From contig CM077647.1 in NCBI GenBank assembly GCA_039707465.1, positions 41,880,610 to 41,944,609 of the forward strand: a stretch of DNA of 64,000 bases. The letters run 5' to 3'. Positions 1 to 12,458 of the stretch are shown in pieces. The notes below the pieces were generated by a model. It was not told the DNA's origin. It saw nothing but the letters and a program-made list of their open reading frames with translations, and ran no database searches. A program made the translations under genes and the position numbers. The stretch is from Rhabdophis nuchalis. Taxonomy: Eukaryota > Chordata > Lepidosauria > Squamata > Natricidae. The first letter of the stretch is position 1, and each line of letters begins with the position of its first letter.

Positions 1-1189
1 GCTATAGGTACACAGGTGTTTTGTTTCAAGAACAAACCACTAAAAATGGCTTATGTTTGAATCATTCTAGACGTCTCTGATTTATAATGTAGCCCTTCAT
101 GCATGCTGACAAGTTTGTCCTTTCTGACTGAAAGTCCTTCTCTGCTATCACTACAGTGACATTTCCTGGATCATGGAACAAAGTACATAAAGCTCTCTGT
201 TACAACAGAAAGACATATTTTATTATTGTGTTAGCAATAGCCTAGCAGATATGAATTTAAAGGTTAGAAGCATATTTCCTAGGTTCCATATCTGAAAGTA
301 GTCTTTTAGATTTACAAAATAAGCATGCTAATATCACCATATTAGAATCTATTAACATTGTGACAATGATTATACTATTTTAATTTATTTTGAGAGATTG
401 TCTTTAGATCTTTCAGATGATTTTATTGCTAAATTGACAAAATGAACCAATTATTAATCGTACTCTGATTTCACCTTCAGAAAAATATGGATGATTTTGT
501 TATGTCCTTTAAGATAATTTGCAGATGTACACACAGGATACAAGGGGTGGGGGAAAGATACTAACACAACACTACTGTTCTTGAAAATGACTTCGAGGAA
601 TAGGTTCTTTTTAAAAAAAAAAAAAGTATGCATAGTTTCAGAATTTGCTGAATTGGAACATATCTACCAGCATGGCTGCCATGGAATGTATAGATTGCCT
701 TGGGGAACTAATGGCAAAGTTAGAGAAAGAAAACTAGGAAGGTCTTCCCTAATTTAATCAGGACATTGAAAAGTAGTGGCAGGAAATTTGTACCCTTCAG
801 ACGTGCAAGATCATGTTAGTATTTACAATAAAATAGAATCAACTCATCTTATTATGTTTCTTGCCTGGGATCGCTAGCAGTGGCCAATGGTAAGAATTAA
901 GCAACATTTAAAGGCTCACAAGTTTACTTCCAATGTTTAAAGTAAAAAATTGTATTTAATAAATTCATGAAAAGGTTAGTAGCCAGCACTTCAGTGCTTT
1001 CATGTGAAGGTAATATAAGGTTCTAGGGATTAATAAGGACTGGAAATGGTACAGAAAAGAACATAGCTTGTGATGAAAAATTACATCATGGCATTTTGAT
1101 AATTGTTTCATTTCCAGGAAACTCTTTCTGGTAATGGAAACACATTGTAGAATAATCCTTTCTAATTGATTACCGGTAAATGGTTACCT
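1..1189. other. Intergenic, nothing recognised
   Basis: AT-rich sequence with a short A-run near 610-625. I see no long open frame, no conserved protein segment and no terminal repeats on either strand. An old, decayed repeat cannot be excluded by eye. Confidence 0.5.
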
Positions 1190-2680
1190 GTTTCGGCATC
1201 TCCATCAAGGAACTGAACGACTTCAGACCAGTTGCTCTAATATCTGTAGTTATGAAAACCTTTGAAAGACTGGCCCGTCTGAAAGCCATCCACTGTTAGG
1301 CCCCCTGCAATTTACCTATTCAGCAAATAGATTGACAGATGAAGCTGTTAATATGACTCTGCACTACATCCTACAACCTCTTGAATCGCCAAAGACCTAT
1401 GCAAGGGTCCTCTCTGTAGACTTCAGCTCAGCATTCAATACTATCATTCCAGATATTCTTTTAATTAAACTAAATCAGCTAGCTGAAACTAATCACCCTT
1501 GTAAATGAATTATAAACTCTCTAACAGACAGGAAGCAACAGGTGGAGCTAGGCAAAATCACATCAGATACATGTACAATTAGCACAGGAGACCTCCAAGG
1601 CTGTGTGCTCTCTCCACTTGTCTCTATACAACAATGACTGAATCTCAAAAGATCCCTTTGTTAAAGTACTGAAGTTTACAGATGATACAACAGTGATTGT
1701 ATTATCTGTGATCTTATTTAAGATGACGAATCTGCATACAGACAGGAGGCTGAATAATTAGTCGTGGTGCAACTGGAACAATATTGAACTAAACACACTC
1801 AAACTGTAGAAATGGTAGTAGACTTTAGGAGAAACCCTCCTATACTACCATCTCTTACAATGCTATACCATACAGTATCAACAGTAGAGACCTTCAAGTT
1901 TCTAGGTTCTATTGTATCTAAAGACTTAAAATGGATACCTAACATCAAAAACGTCATTAAAAAAGGACAGAATTTTTGTGCTGGAACAGAAAGAATGTTC
2001 TCAGAAAGCTCAAACTGCCCAAAGAATTGCTGATTCAGTTCTACAGATGAATTATTGAGTCTGTCATTGCACCTCTATGACCGTCTGGTTTGGTTCTGCA
2101 TCCAAACAAGATAGACACAGACTTCAACAAATAATTAGAACTGCAGAAAAAATAATTGCTATCAATCTGCCTTCCATTACATGTTTACTTCATGAGTCAA
2201 AAAGAGGGCTAAGAAAGTACGTACACACTCCTCACATCCTGGACATAAATTGTTTCGACTTCTGTCCTCAAAATGAAGCTATAGGGTACTGCACACCAGA
2301 ACAACACAAAGACAGTTTTGTTCCTGAATGCCATCACTCTACTAAACAACTAATTCTCACAACACTGTCAAACTATTTACTAAGACTGTATTACTATTAT
2401 CCTTCTCATCCTTCCTATTACCTATCCTCTCTCACTTATGACTGTAACCATGTTGCTTGTATTTTTTACTATTCATATTGTTCTGTTTGTTTCCTAGTAT
2501 GATTTGATTGCTTATTTAGTAACCTATGACTATCATTGTGTTGTATCTTATGATTCTTGGTGAATGTATTTTTTTCTTTTTTCCCCTTTTATGTACACAG
2601 AAAGCATATGTACCAAAGATAAATTCCTTGTGTGTCAAATCACACTCAGCCAATAAAGAATTCTATTCTATTCTATCTAG
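1190..2680 (+). mobile_element. L2/Rex-like LINE, decayed reverse transcriptase and 3' end
   Basis: Translating the + strand in shifting frames gives ordered reverse-transcriptase blocks: a DFRPVAL-like motif near 1218, then SVDFSSAFNTI near 1418-1445, then a GDLQGCVLSPL-like block near 1588-1620. A later block (1812-2030) contains MVVDFRRN, FKFLGSIVSKDLKW and IKNVIKKGQ, which match the downstream domain of L2/Rex-clade LINEs. The frame is broken by many stops and shifts, so it is not functional. The 3' end is AATAAAG followed by an ATTCT microsatellite (about 2655-2680), a typical LINE tail. The 5' end is truncated. The clade call (L2 versus Rex1) is from recalled motif style and is uncertain. 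Confidence 0.8.
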
Positions 2681-3162
2681 TATTACATTACCTGTTTTCA
2701 GGGGTGGGTTTCAATTTTTTTTACTGCCAGTTTGGTGGGTGTGGCTAGGGGGCATGTGACTGAGTGGGTGTTGTCAACTTGACATCACTCACATACATGC
2801 CCACTCAGTTACATGCCCCTTCCACTTAGCCATGTCCACTGAATTGGCAAAAAATTCTGTTTTGCCAGCTGAGAGGCTGGCAAAGAAGCCTCCCTTTCTC
2901 TGCCACCGCCCAACAGTCTATGCCCTCCCACTATGGATTGATACCACAGGAGGGAAGGAAAGAAGCCAGTCTTGAGAGGAATCTTCCCTCCCCCTCCAGA
3001 GGGAAGAGAAAGGAGGAGAGCTGGTTTGAACACAGGGGTGTGGTGGTTTGTGGCCGGTGCCTCCTTTGCTCATTGGGGCAGGTGGAGAAAGGAAGGAGAC
3101 ATGGGATTTAGCAGCCACCACCACCAAGGATGAAGGGGAATGCCACACCTTTGGCTATCACA

Positions 3163-3705
3163 TGCCTCCTTTCCCAAGATTGGCTCTCCCCACTCCCAAC
3201 CTACAGGGCTGCTACACCCCACAAGAGATTTCTTAGTCTAGGATCCTGGGAGAAGCTCATCTGCCTAGAGTTGCCAATTCTTCTGCCGGCCCAAGAGGAA
3301 GTTCCTGCTGCTGGCATTACAGGTGCTGCAGAGGTGCACAACTTTCAGTTGGCTTTTCTCTTGATCATGAGCCCTTAGGATGCTGCCATGGCTGGATTCT
3401 ACCTTCAGCTGCAAAGCACTGCAACCAACCAAGCAGCAGACTGAATAAGGTAAGGGCACGCGCAGCTAAGAGTGCTTTCTCCTTCTCTGGTGACCTTGCA
3501 AAAAAACAAGGTCTCCCTCTCAGATGCTCCTGGCCTACAAAGGTGGCAGCAGAAGTTTCCTCTTGGGCCAGCAGAAGGATTGGCAACTCTAGGCAGATGA
3601 GCTTTTCTTGGTATCCCAGGCTAGGAAATATCTTGTGGTGTGTAGCAGCCCCATAGGGTGGGGAATGGTAAGAGGCATCCTGCCAATCTTGGGAAAGGAG
3701 GCACA
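3163..3705. repeat. Inverted repeat, about 165 bp arms, with a third copy at 3860-4035
   Basis: The left arm (about 3163-3330) contains CCTTTCCCAAGATTGGC and GAAGCTCATCTGCCTAGAG. The right arm (about 3543-3705) is its reverse complement with modest divergence. A third copy in the left orientation lies at about 3860-4035. The spacer, about 3330-3540, is unrelated. This is internal to the hAT-like element at 2699-5906. Confidence 0.75.
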
Positions 3706-4126
3706 CAATAGCATGATACCTTGGCTGCAGGGGCTGCTTTATCGCATGCCTCTTTTCATTCTCTGGCCCCTCGATTGTCCTGGTGGCATCTCGACAATAG
3801 CAGCTGAGCGAGGGAGGCGTGCAATAAAGCAGCCCCTGTCACCAGGGTATCATGTTATCATATGCCCCCTTTCCCAAGATTGGCAGGACACCTCTCCCCA
3901 CTCCCCACCCTAAGCGGTTGCTACACCCTACAAGAGATTTCCTAGCCTGGGATCCCAGGAGAAGCTCATCTGCCTAGAGTTGCCAATCCTTCTGTCAGTG
4001 CAAAAAGAAGTTTCTTACAGATGCTGCAGAGGTGCAAAACTTTTCAGCAGCTTTTTCCTCAAAAGAGTCTAATTGTGGTTGATGGGCCACGAGATGCACA
4101 TCTTACCGGACACTGGCAGCTCTGGA

Positions 4127-4485
4127 TCTTCCGACTTTTTTAGGGTTTTATTTAAAAAAACCACTTCTCCAGATGAGCTTAAAAACTTTTGAAGTTGCTC
4201 CTGGAGGGGGCAGGCCAATGGGCAGCATTTCTCCCCCTCCCCGGGTGCCTGAAGCCTCAGAGTCTGCAGCAAGTCCCGGCCCTTGGACAGTGAAGGTAAA
4301 TTAACAACTCATGAGATTTTCTTTACTGTGCAAGCACCTGGAGCTGTTCCAAGGCTGCAGGTGTCCAGAGAGGGGGGGAAATGCTGCCCGTCTTTCCCCT
4401 CCCAAAGTAATATTGGAGGTTTTCAAGCTTGTCTGGAGAGGCATTTTTTAAGAAACCCCCCAAAAAGCAACAAGATCGGAAGCTG
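4127..4485. repeat. Palindromic GC-rich foldback core
   Basis: The left arm (about 4127-4300) and right arm (about 4310-4485) are diverged reverse complements. They share a purine-rich block flanked by a CAGCATTTCTCCCCCTC-like stretch and an AAAACTTTTGAAG-like stretch. The same palindrome recurs at 62494-62800, so it belongs to the element family. Confidence 0.7.
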
Positions 4486-5712
4486 CCACTCTCTGGTAAG
4501 ATGCATACCTCATGGCCCACCATGCCCCATTCCCTGCCCCACCTGCCATGCCCACTGTGAGTGTCTGTCATCCATTGTGTGCAGGGAAAACTTTGCACAG
4601 AAAAGAAAAACTTCCCATGTTCGAGAAGCTGTTAATTGCCTCAAAGTCATGAGGTTTTCTTTACTGTGCAAAAATTTTCTCTGCACAAAATGGCTGAGGG
4701 ACACTCACAGTGGAGTGCAATTTGGACTCACTCCCACCTCAAGGCAAGGCCCATCAACCACAGTTAGAATCAATAATCCAGAGACTGTTCCCTCAACCAG
4801 CTCCACCGAAGATCCCCTTCTGGAGTCAGTCTGCTTTGCTGACCATGGAACAACTAAGACAAACTGCTCCTGCCTGGCAGCGGCCCCCCTCCACACACCC
4901 GACCATTAAGTCAACCAATGGTGCACAAGTGGAGCCGACTGGGGTGACAACAAGCCTCTGAGATTGCCCTCCTGCCTGCTTGCCCAGCGCTCACTCATCC
5001 ACCTCCTCCCATCCCCCAGCTGGATGTAGCCACTCGCCGGAGACTGGAAAGGGAGGTCGTCCACCTCCTATTTGCCCAGCATTTGCTTAGAGACCTCCTA
5101 GCTCCTACCCACCCACTCACACACACACACACCAATATCCCCCCACCTGTGCGCAGCCACTCACCAGTTCTTTCTTTTTTTGGTTCCAAACTAAGGCCCA
5201 GTTGGTTAGGTGGTTAAAGTGCAGGTTGGATCCTAATGCTCCATCACTGGAGGTTTTTAAAAGGGAGAACTTTTCATCAGTTGGCTGGCAAAGAAAACTC
5301 TCAGCCATGACCAGTGCTGTTCCCGCTCCTGCTGGCTGGGCGGGCAAAGGAAGTGGGCACCTGATGCAGCCTCAGTCTGGTGTGAGCTGCTGGCCTGATC
5401 TGGGAAGGTGGGGAGTGGTTTTCCCAGGTGGCTGCTGCAACAGCTGCAGGAGGAACACCCGTTCTCACCTCTGACCGTACTTGCAGCTGCAGTACCCCAC
5501 TCCTGCTGGCATGTTCAGCTGGGCCACAGGCTGAGTCCCTCCATGTTGCACCCCATACTCAGCCTTTGCCCACACGTCTGCATTGTTTTTGGGCGTGCAA
5601 CATATGGGAGATCCTAGCTGCACTTTACCCATGAACAACATTGGCTGGGAGAGGCAGGGAGAAGGGCCAATGGTGCTCATGAGTAAACTGAGGCTCCTAA
5701 GTGGGATCAAGC

Positions 5713-5906
5713 CAGGGGTGGGTTCCAGCTGCCACTACTGCCAATTGCTCTGAGCATGCACAAAAGGCAAAAATAATAAATAATAATAAAAGAGAATCAG
5801 TTCAGGGGCATGGCCAGGCTGCCATTGTTAATGGTTCAGAAAGGTATGGCCAATTTCTACTCTCTATTCGACTGAACTGGACCGAACCAGTAGGAACCCA
5901 TCTCTG
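5713..5906. mobile_element. Possible small hAT MITE at the right end of the larger element
   Basis: CAGGGGTGGGTTCC at 5713 and the reverse complement of CAGAGATGGGTTCC ending at 5906 form 14 bp ends with two mismatches. The flanking 8 bp do not match, so this could simply be the right terminus of the 2699-5906 element carrying a duplicated end. Confidence 0.4.
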
Positions 5907-7722
5907 CTCCTTTTATTCCCCACATAATGAAAGACATACTACTGTCATGATACTATATGTAGTTGTTTGTTTATACTCCTAAGCCTAATAAAATTAAAAT
6001 ATTAATATAATTAATGCAAGTTACAACCACCAAAATTAAATGATGTTCTGTGAAGTTCTTTAATCTGTCCTGATTTTTCACCATTGAACTTCACTAGCTG
6101 AATGGGTCTAGCATTATCAAAGAAGCCATTTTGTTACTTTCAAAATTCTTCTTTAGTCTATACACCTGTTATACCTTAGACAAACTCACAATAATGTCAG
6201 TTACTTCTAATAAGGAACCAATATAGGGACATCATATTAATTCAAAGATTGCTAGAATTGGTGCAAAAGGACTAGAGATATCTGATTGCAGACTGGTCTG
6301 TTTATGACAGCTCTTTGTGAAGCTCTGTTTTATCCAATTCTGCATCCAGTGAACCATTTGGCTCCCTTCATTTCTATTTCTACTAGTGAGTTATATGTAC
6401 AGAAGCCACAATCTCAATCCTTGCAGTATTACTTAGCAAAGAGATCTAATAGTAGATAATTAAAGAGATAACTATTTGGAGCTATAGAAGTCAAAAAGTA
6501 CTACTGCTTCTTTTGTAAACTTTCTTGTTTTAAACTCCAGACTGCACATGAAAAGGGACCCTAAGATAACCAGCATCAAAGTATAAGTATCAGTGAGTTT
6601 CAGCTCATTTGTTCCAGCTCCACAGAAAAATGTAACAAAACAGTTATATGATCTGAGAAATAGAGTATTTGTCATTAAAAATACACTACTAACCATAATG
6701 GCATTCTTGTACCAAAGATAATAAAGACACACAGTATATTTTCTTAAAATGGAATGGATCATTCACACAATTTCTTTTTATGTTTGCAGATGTATAAGAA
6801 AAAAGGACCCCAAAATTAGGTGTGCAAATAGCAATGCAAGGTGGGTGAAAGATGCTCCTTCATGATAAGAAAAATGCCTTCAGAAAGAGCAATAAAAATA
6901 AAATAGAACATTAATATGGAAACAGCATCCTGCAGAATGCAATGATGCTTCTGTTCTCTAGGTATAAATATTTCAGAATAAAGTTGCCTAATGTATTCTC
7001 CTCTGATATTCTCAATTCTACAATTTTAACACACAGCATTAAAAAATTAGCATTATCAATAAATTGCCAACCTGGCGATTTGTGCAAATATAATCCCCTA
7101 ATTAGACTAAAAGCTCAGTCAAATTTCTCTTCTGCAATACCTATAAAAGAAACGAAAAGCAGTACAAAAAAAATCAGGGGCAGGTTAGGGTTATACAGCC
7201 TCAGCATCACATTCCTCCATGTTCCCATTGCCTTCAACAGACATGTTCAATCAAAGCCTGCTGGGGTTCATTTAAATGGAATTTGTGCTGAATAGGAGAA
7301 GGAAAAATAGAGTCTGACTGTTTCCACATAATACATTTAACCAGATAAAGAAATAATATGCACTTGAACAATATGGCGAAGCTGGTCTGTTCGATTAGTT
7401 TTTATGATTCAAGTATTGTAAAAAAAAATTGAAACCAAGATAAACAAATTAGATCCACAAAATCTTTTTTTTTACAATGAGAGTCCCCCTTATCCTTTAT
7501 TAGATCATTTGGCTGTAGGTATTTGGTTTCCAACCAAATACCTACAACCAAATTATTTTGCACCAATTGGGAGGGGGGGGACACTTTGCAAAATTGATTT
7601 TCTGAAATATAGCCTCCTTTGATCATACTATTTAAAAAGCCATCCTGTCTTGACCTATGTCCTCAAAGGGAAAAAATACTCAATAGGATAATCCTGACAA
7701 AGCTCTGATTCATGCATAGGTT
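5907..7722. other. Intergenic, nothing recognised
   Basis: AT-rich and without recognisable coding or transposon structure. Short open frames here show no motif I know. Confidence 0.5.
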
Positions 7723-8250
7723 TGTAGGAAGTTAAAACCCACCTCTGTCCTAGAAAAATTGAAATATTGAAAAGGCAGAATATTATACTTCTGTGAATGT
7801 AATAAGGGAGAAACATGTTTTAATTCCTGCAACTTCCTGCCAACCCCACCTTTTGTCAATGGGCCATTAAGAGGCCAAGCCAGTCTATTCACATAACAAA
7901 GACCCTTCAAGATGATGGAATCAAGGCATGCTAGTATAAGCCTTACTGACCACATGGCATCTGAGAACTCAGCCTAGAGAGTTGCCCCTGCATGGCCCCA
8001 TGTGAGTCTGACAACCAATCAAGAATACATTTCTTACACAGGAACAGGAAACAGATAGGTGGAGGCTGAACAGATTATAAAAGACCCTGCAAGTCCCTCC
8101 CTAGACCCCTTCTTATTCAACCAACACCTGGGAGCATGTGATTTCCTTTTCCCCCTGTCTACCATTAAACCATCTTTCTAAGCAGCCTCCAAGTCTCCAG
8201 TGTCTTTTTCCCCACTTGGAGCCGAACCCAGAAGAAGATTTCTTCCAACA
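7723..8250 (+). mobile_element. Solo LTR of an endogenous retrovirus-like element
   Basis: The 528 bp element starts TGTAGGAAG and ends CTTCCAACA, so its termini are inverted 9-mers with one mismatch and begin TG and end CA as LTRs do. GGTT flanks both sides (7719-7722 and 8251-8254), a 4 bp target duplication. Inside are a TATA-like ATTATAAAAG near 8075 and a polyadenylation-like CATTAAA near 8163, in the expected order for the + strand. No gag, pol or env lies next to it, so it is most simply a solo LTR left by recombination. A 4 bp duplication fits gammaretrovirus-like elements; that assignment is inference. Confidence 0.8.
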
Positions 8251-8931
8251 GGTTCCTTTCCAGATATTAAAGGAATAAGCATATATTTGAACAGTTACAC
8301 TAGAAAGTGCTATGATTGGCTAAAGTAAGTTTTATATAGAAAGAGATGTGACATGTCTCCATCCTTCCTAAAAAGATTTGTTCATCTACTACAAGTAGCT
8401 CTAATGTGGTTTGCTCCTAATTCTCTGGTCATCCACACCCTCCATCCACCTTATGGAAACAAAGAGAGAAAATTCTTGTTTGTATGTAAACCATGTAATT
8501 TCCTCATCAAGAATCTTTTTACACACTGCCAAAGTTCTTACATGATTGCTTTAGTGATGTGATAATTAATTGTAGTAAAGGGGGCAGTTCTCTTTATGCT
8601 TATATATGGTAATTTGGAAACAAATACAATGGGACTCACTTTCAAGGAAACGTGTTGGATTACTATAAAAAATGATGGCAAGATGATGCAGCACATGATT
8701 TGCTCCCTGGAGTAAGCTGATAGCTTTAATATCTCTCTATATAACAAGAGGGAATAACAATAGAGAAAAAAAGCTGTCTCATATGTTTATATGCTTAAAA
8801 AATACCATAATTAAACAAATGTTTCCAACTTCTGGAAAAAAAAACTAAAACAAGAGAAATAATTATAGGAAATAAAATAAATTTCTTACATAAATATATT
8901 TGAAAGGCACACATGCACATGCATATACATT
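8251..8931. other. Intergenic, nothing recognised
   Basis: AT-rich spacer between the LTR and the SINE; no gene or repeat structure recognised. Confidence 0.5.
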
Positions 8932-9150
8932 TTAATAGCAATAGCATTTAGACTTATATACAACTTCATAATGTTTTACAGCCGTTTTGAAACAGTTTAC
9001 AGAGTCAGCATATTGCCTCCAACAATCTGGGTCCTCATTTTATCATCCTTTAAAGGCTGATTCAACTTTGAGCCTGTTAGGATCAAACGCCTGACAGTGA
9101 GCAGAATTAGCCTGCAATTCTGCATTCTAACCACTGTGCCATCAGGGCTT
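8932..9150 (-). mobile_element. Sauria-type tRNA-derived SINE
   Basis: Read on the minus strand, the 5' end is a tRNA-like head beginning GCCCTGATGGCACAGTGG (A box) with a B box GTTTGATCCTAAC. It continues with AAAATGAGGACCCAG, GGCAATATGCTGACTCTG and a tail ATATAAGTCTAAATGC then a TATTGC repeat. This order matches the Sauria SINE family of squamates, which is thought to be mobilised by BovB-type LINEs. It is full length with scattered substitutions. Confidence 0.9.
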
Positions 9151-11420
9151 CATAATAACTTCTGTTTCATACCCTTTTCTTGTAGTTTCATATGACTGTT
9201 GATACTTTTCTTCATATTACATAGTGAAATAAAACAAACAGGCAAGAAGATATTGTAGCCATTTGTTCAGGAACTGCCAGTGATTTGCCCCTGTTTTTTC
9301 AATATTATCCAGAAATACAAAAAATAAATAGGCAGAGAAGACCATCTAACAGAGCATAATCTCTAATGGTCAGGATAAACTTTTTGTTCTTTCATCCAGA
9401 GAGACAGAATACATTACTGGATGCTAAAATATTACAGATAGGGCAAAACGGAGCTATACAACCATAATTCCCCATTTTTTTTCCAAAGGGAAAAGCTGAC
9501 TATTTTTAAAAACTTTCAAAATGTCACTTAACAGATAAAAAGTGAGGTGATGCTCCATTCAAGCTTCCAAAACCTGCATTCCATAGCAAAGAAGGGGAAA
9601 GTATCACATTAAAAAAAAAGTTGTCACTGCAAAGAAAATTGCTCTTGTTGGAAGAACAATATTGAGTCATACTCTTTGCTAACATGGCCTTAATAATGCT
9701 CCAAGTTATTTTTAAGATTAATAAAGAGGCAACTCTGTGATAAAGGCAAATGATCCATTACTTCCCCTTATTCTCCTTTGTGTAGTGTTTTAATTTATGA
9801 ATAAAATCTGTCACAATCCTTTAAGTCATGAATAACATCTGTCACAAGAGCTTATTTAAAACTAAACACAAGATAATCTCCAACATACTTGCAGCTCCAG
9901 ACATTTATGAATAACTGCCTCTGAGCAGTTAACATAAAAGTTCTAGTACAACTAAAGAAATTTACATATGAATGGAAGTACCTTTTCAAATCTTTCATAG
10001 GTATGCCAAATCCATCCATCAAGGCAGCTCTATTTAATAATGTTTTTAAAAACAGGTGGCAGGTTGGCATAATCTGATACCTTTATGGTTTAGTTGATAA
10101 AGAACTTATGGCAGGCCTGGAAGTCGGACAACCTGAAAAGAATTACTGGGGTCTCAACCTTCATGATGGATTGCAGCCTTAGGAATGCTCCATTCTCTGT
10201 GTTCTGCCAGTTGCTATAGGAAAATATTTTCTTTTAGTTAGCAAAACATTGTTGTTCTTAGAGTCATTTCCAGTGTGGAAGGATGTATTAGAATATTTCT
10301 GAGGGGTGGATAATGAGATGTTTTGATGTGAGCACCGAGGCCTGTCTTTCTTCTTTGAAGCATATATAGAATATGCCTGAAAGAATCACATTGTATGATT
10401 GCATGTAATATATAGCTGTGATAAGACTTCAGAGATAGAAATTTTGATCATCCTCTATTTGATCAGAAGAGCTTAGATTAAGGTGTAAATTATGTGATAA
10501 GGAAAAGACAGCATAATTTGATTCTTCATCCTTCTATGTGGAAGCAGAGACATCAAAAACTTCCTTTGAGCATGGATCATCACATGCCAGCATACAAAAT
10601 GAAAAATAAGGTTCATAAATGACCTAAGTGTTATTGTGTGAAATAGTAGGTTTATGTTTTACAACAAAGCAAGAATCAAAAGGGAAAAAAGGTTGTTTAC
10701 ATGTTTCAAAGGGGTTTATTTTCCAACACAAAAGTGGATGCGAGGGAACTCCTATCTTTAACAAAATTTACTTGTCTAAACAACTCAGTTTTCTGTATGA
10801 TGCTCCATTGAAGCCGTCTTTCCCATCTGTTTTGCTTCTCTGGGACTTGCCTCTTAAGAAACATGTCCTAGGGGCTGCCAGTCTCTATTCACTGAGATGT
10901 GCTAAAAATGACCCCTTTCCACTCACTGAACATCTTCTTTAATAAACATCAATTATATTTCTAAATGTTTTTTTTATTGAAAAGTTACAATAAACATTGG
11001 CATTTGTTGAAAGTTAATATTTTATAGATTATCTTATTCCACGAGTAACTCCCAAATCTGCTCATTCAAATTAATACTTACGAAGGACACATACTCTATT
11101 TGTTGTTGTTGTTCTATATAAAAATAACAAAAATACAACATAATGCAAGGCAATGCAGTAAAATACAATAACAAAGATAGTTCTCCTCAGTTTAGCCACA
11201 ATATTTTTTTCATATTATAGATTTACACATCTGTCTGAAAATTTCAAAAGACTTACACAGCAAAATATTATTTCTCCAGGTCAAATAAACATTCTGAATG
11301 ACTTAAAAAGCAGTATTCTGCAGTAGGTACACCTGAATTCTGATTTGTATCTAGTGCAATTTGTTAAGGCTGTGAACACATAAAAATGTTTTTAAACAAA
11401 GTGCATTAGAGTTCTTGTAA
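9151..11420. other. Intergenic, nothing recognised
   Basis: AT-rich sequence. Open frames at 9852-10070 (minus) and 10628-10942 (plus) show no family motif, and the region lacks terminal repeats I can pair. Treated as non-coding. Confidence 0.5.
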
Positions 11421-11428
11421 ATGTAGGA

Positions 11429-11639
11429 CAGGGGTAGTCAACCTTTTTATACCTACCGCTCACTTTTGTATCTCTGTTAGTAGTAAAATTTTCTAACCGC
11501 CCACCGGTTCCACAGTAATGGGGAAGTCAATTACATTTTAAAAAGGAAAGTGCTTCAGTATTGGAGAAAACCCCTACTGCCCACCATGAAAGCTGGAACG
11601 CCCACTAGTGGGCGGTAGGGACCAGGTTGACTACCACTG
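11429..11639. mobile_element. hAT MITE, 211 bp, with target duplication
   Basis: The left end is CAGGGGTAGTCAACCT. The right end on the minus strand is CAGTGGTAGTCAACCT, a 16 bp terminal inverted repeat with one mismatch. Flanks ATGTAGGA (11421-11428) and GTGTAGGA (11640-11647) are an 8 bp target duplication with one mismatch. No coding capacity. Confidence 0.92.
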
Positions 11640-12189
11640 GTGTAGGAGAAGGATTGGCAGAGCCAGAGAGCAGACTCAAACGAGGAATCAATATACCACA
11701 AGTGGACTAAGTTTAATCCCCTCTAGAATTAGTTAACCCTTATCTAGCACCAAAATATTGTTAAATACTAGTTGACTAGATTCTTGTGTCTAGGTATCAA
11801 CAATAAATCAGTTGAATTGCAACTTACTGTATGGCCCTAATCTTTGCACCTGGCATTAATCTAGTCAACTTATCTCTCAAAACTTTTCAACAGACTGCAA
11901 TTAAAATATGAGAATGGCATCTGACCTTCTAAAATATGAGAATGGCATCTGACCCTCGAGCAGCAGCTGACCCAAGCCACATTGGATCGTGTTCTGTGCC
12001 ATGAGGATGATTCTGAAACCAAAATGTGAACATTATTTTGGCACTATTTTTTCTAAATTAATTTTCTTCAAAAGAAAAAAATATGCTTTTGATTTGAAAC
12101 AGCTGGATTTCTTAGGTTAGTGCCTTTCCACAAAAAGTGGTTCAAATGGTTCCCAGGAAGATTCAAGTGGTGCTTGAGTGGCACATTCC
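11640..12189. other. Intergenic with a 25 bp direct duplication
   Basis: No gene seen. At 11902-11926 and 11930-11954 the same 25 bp, starting TAAAATATGAGAATGG, occurs twice with a 3 bp spacer: a local tandem duplication. Confidence 0.7.
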
Positions 12190-12400
12190 CGACAACAACT
12201 AAAGATGTTCAAAGCTTCTTAGGCTTTGCAAACTTTTACAGAAGGTTTATCCTTTGTGCTATCCATAAAGTTAAATCCTTACACAATTGTTAAAGAAAGG
12301 AGTCAAATTTGTTTGGATAGAAACACAGCAAGCAGCACATGAAGAGTAAAATATCTTCATGTCAACATTTCCTTCAATAATCAGGGGAAAACTATTACTG
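12190..12400 (+). mobile_element. Ty3/gypsy retrotransposon fragment (RT/RNase H junction)
   Basis: Conceptual translation gives DVQSFLGFANFYRRFI near 12205-12250, then a KKGVKFVWIETQQAAHE-like segment after a frameshift. The LGFxNFYRRFI motif followed by a KF.W....Q.A block marks the end of reverse transcriptase and the start of RNase H in Ty3/gypsy polyproteins. The copy is short, frameshifted and lacks LTRs, so it is dead. Confidence 0.75.
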
Positions 12401-12458
12401 GTGTTTGTTTGTTTATTATTTTTCACATTTCTAAAACTCACATTTTCTAGAAGGCATG

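Larger units (their letters stand above)
2699..5906. mobile_element. Large non-autonomous hAT-like element with foldback core
   Basis: The left end reads CAGGGGTGGGTTTC at 2699. The right end, read on the minus strand from 5906, is CAGAGATGGGTTCC. Such CAG-starting ends are typical of hAT transposons. The interior is much more GC-rich than its flanks and contains inverted repeats annotated separately. No transposase frame is visible. The 8 bp flanks match only weakly. A second left-type end at 5713 could pair with 5906 as a smaller element of about 194 bp, so the region may be composite rather than one insertion. Confidence 0.55.

Noticed and set aside
4283..4909. 208-residue open frame
   Set aside because: Lies across a palindromic transposon core, with no recognised motif; explained by GC-rich composition.
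9110..9150. A functional tRNA gene
   Set aside because: A and B boxes belong to the head of a Sauria SINE with a diverged body.
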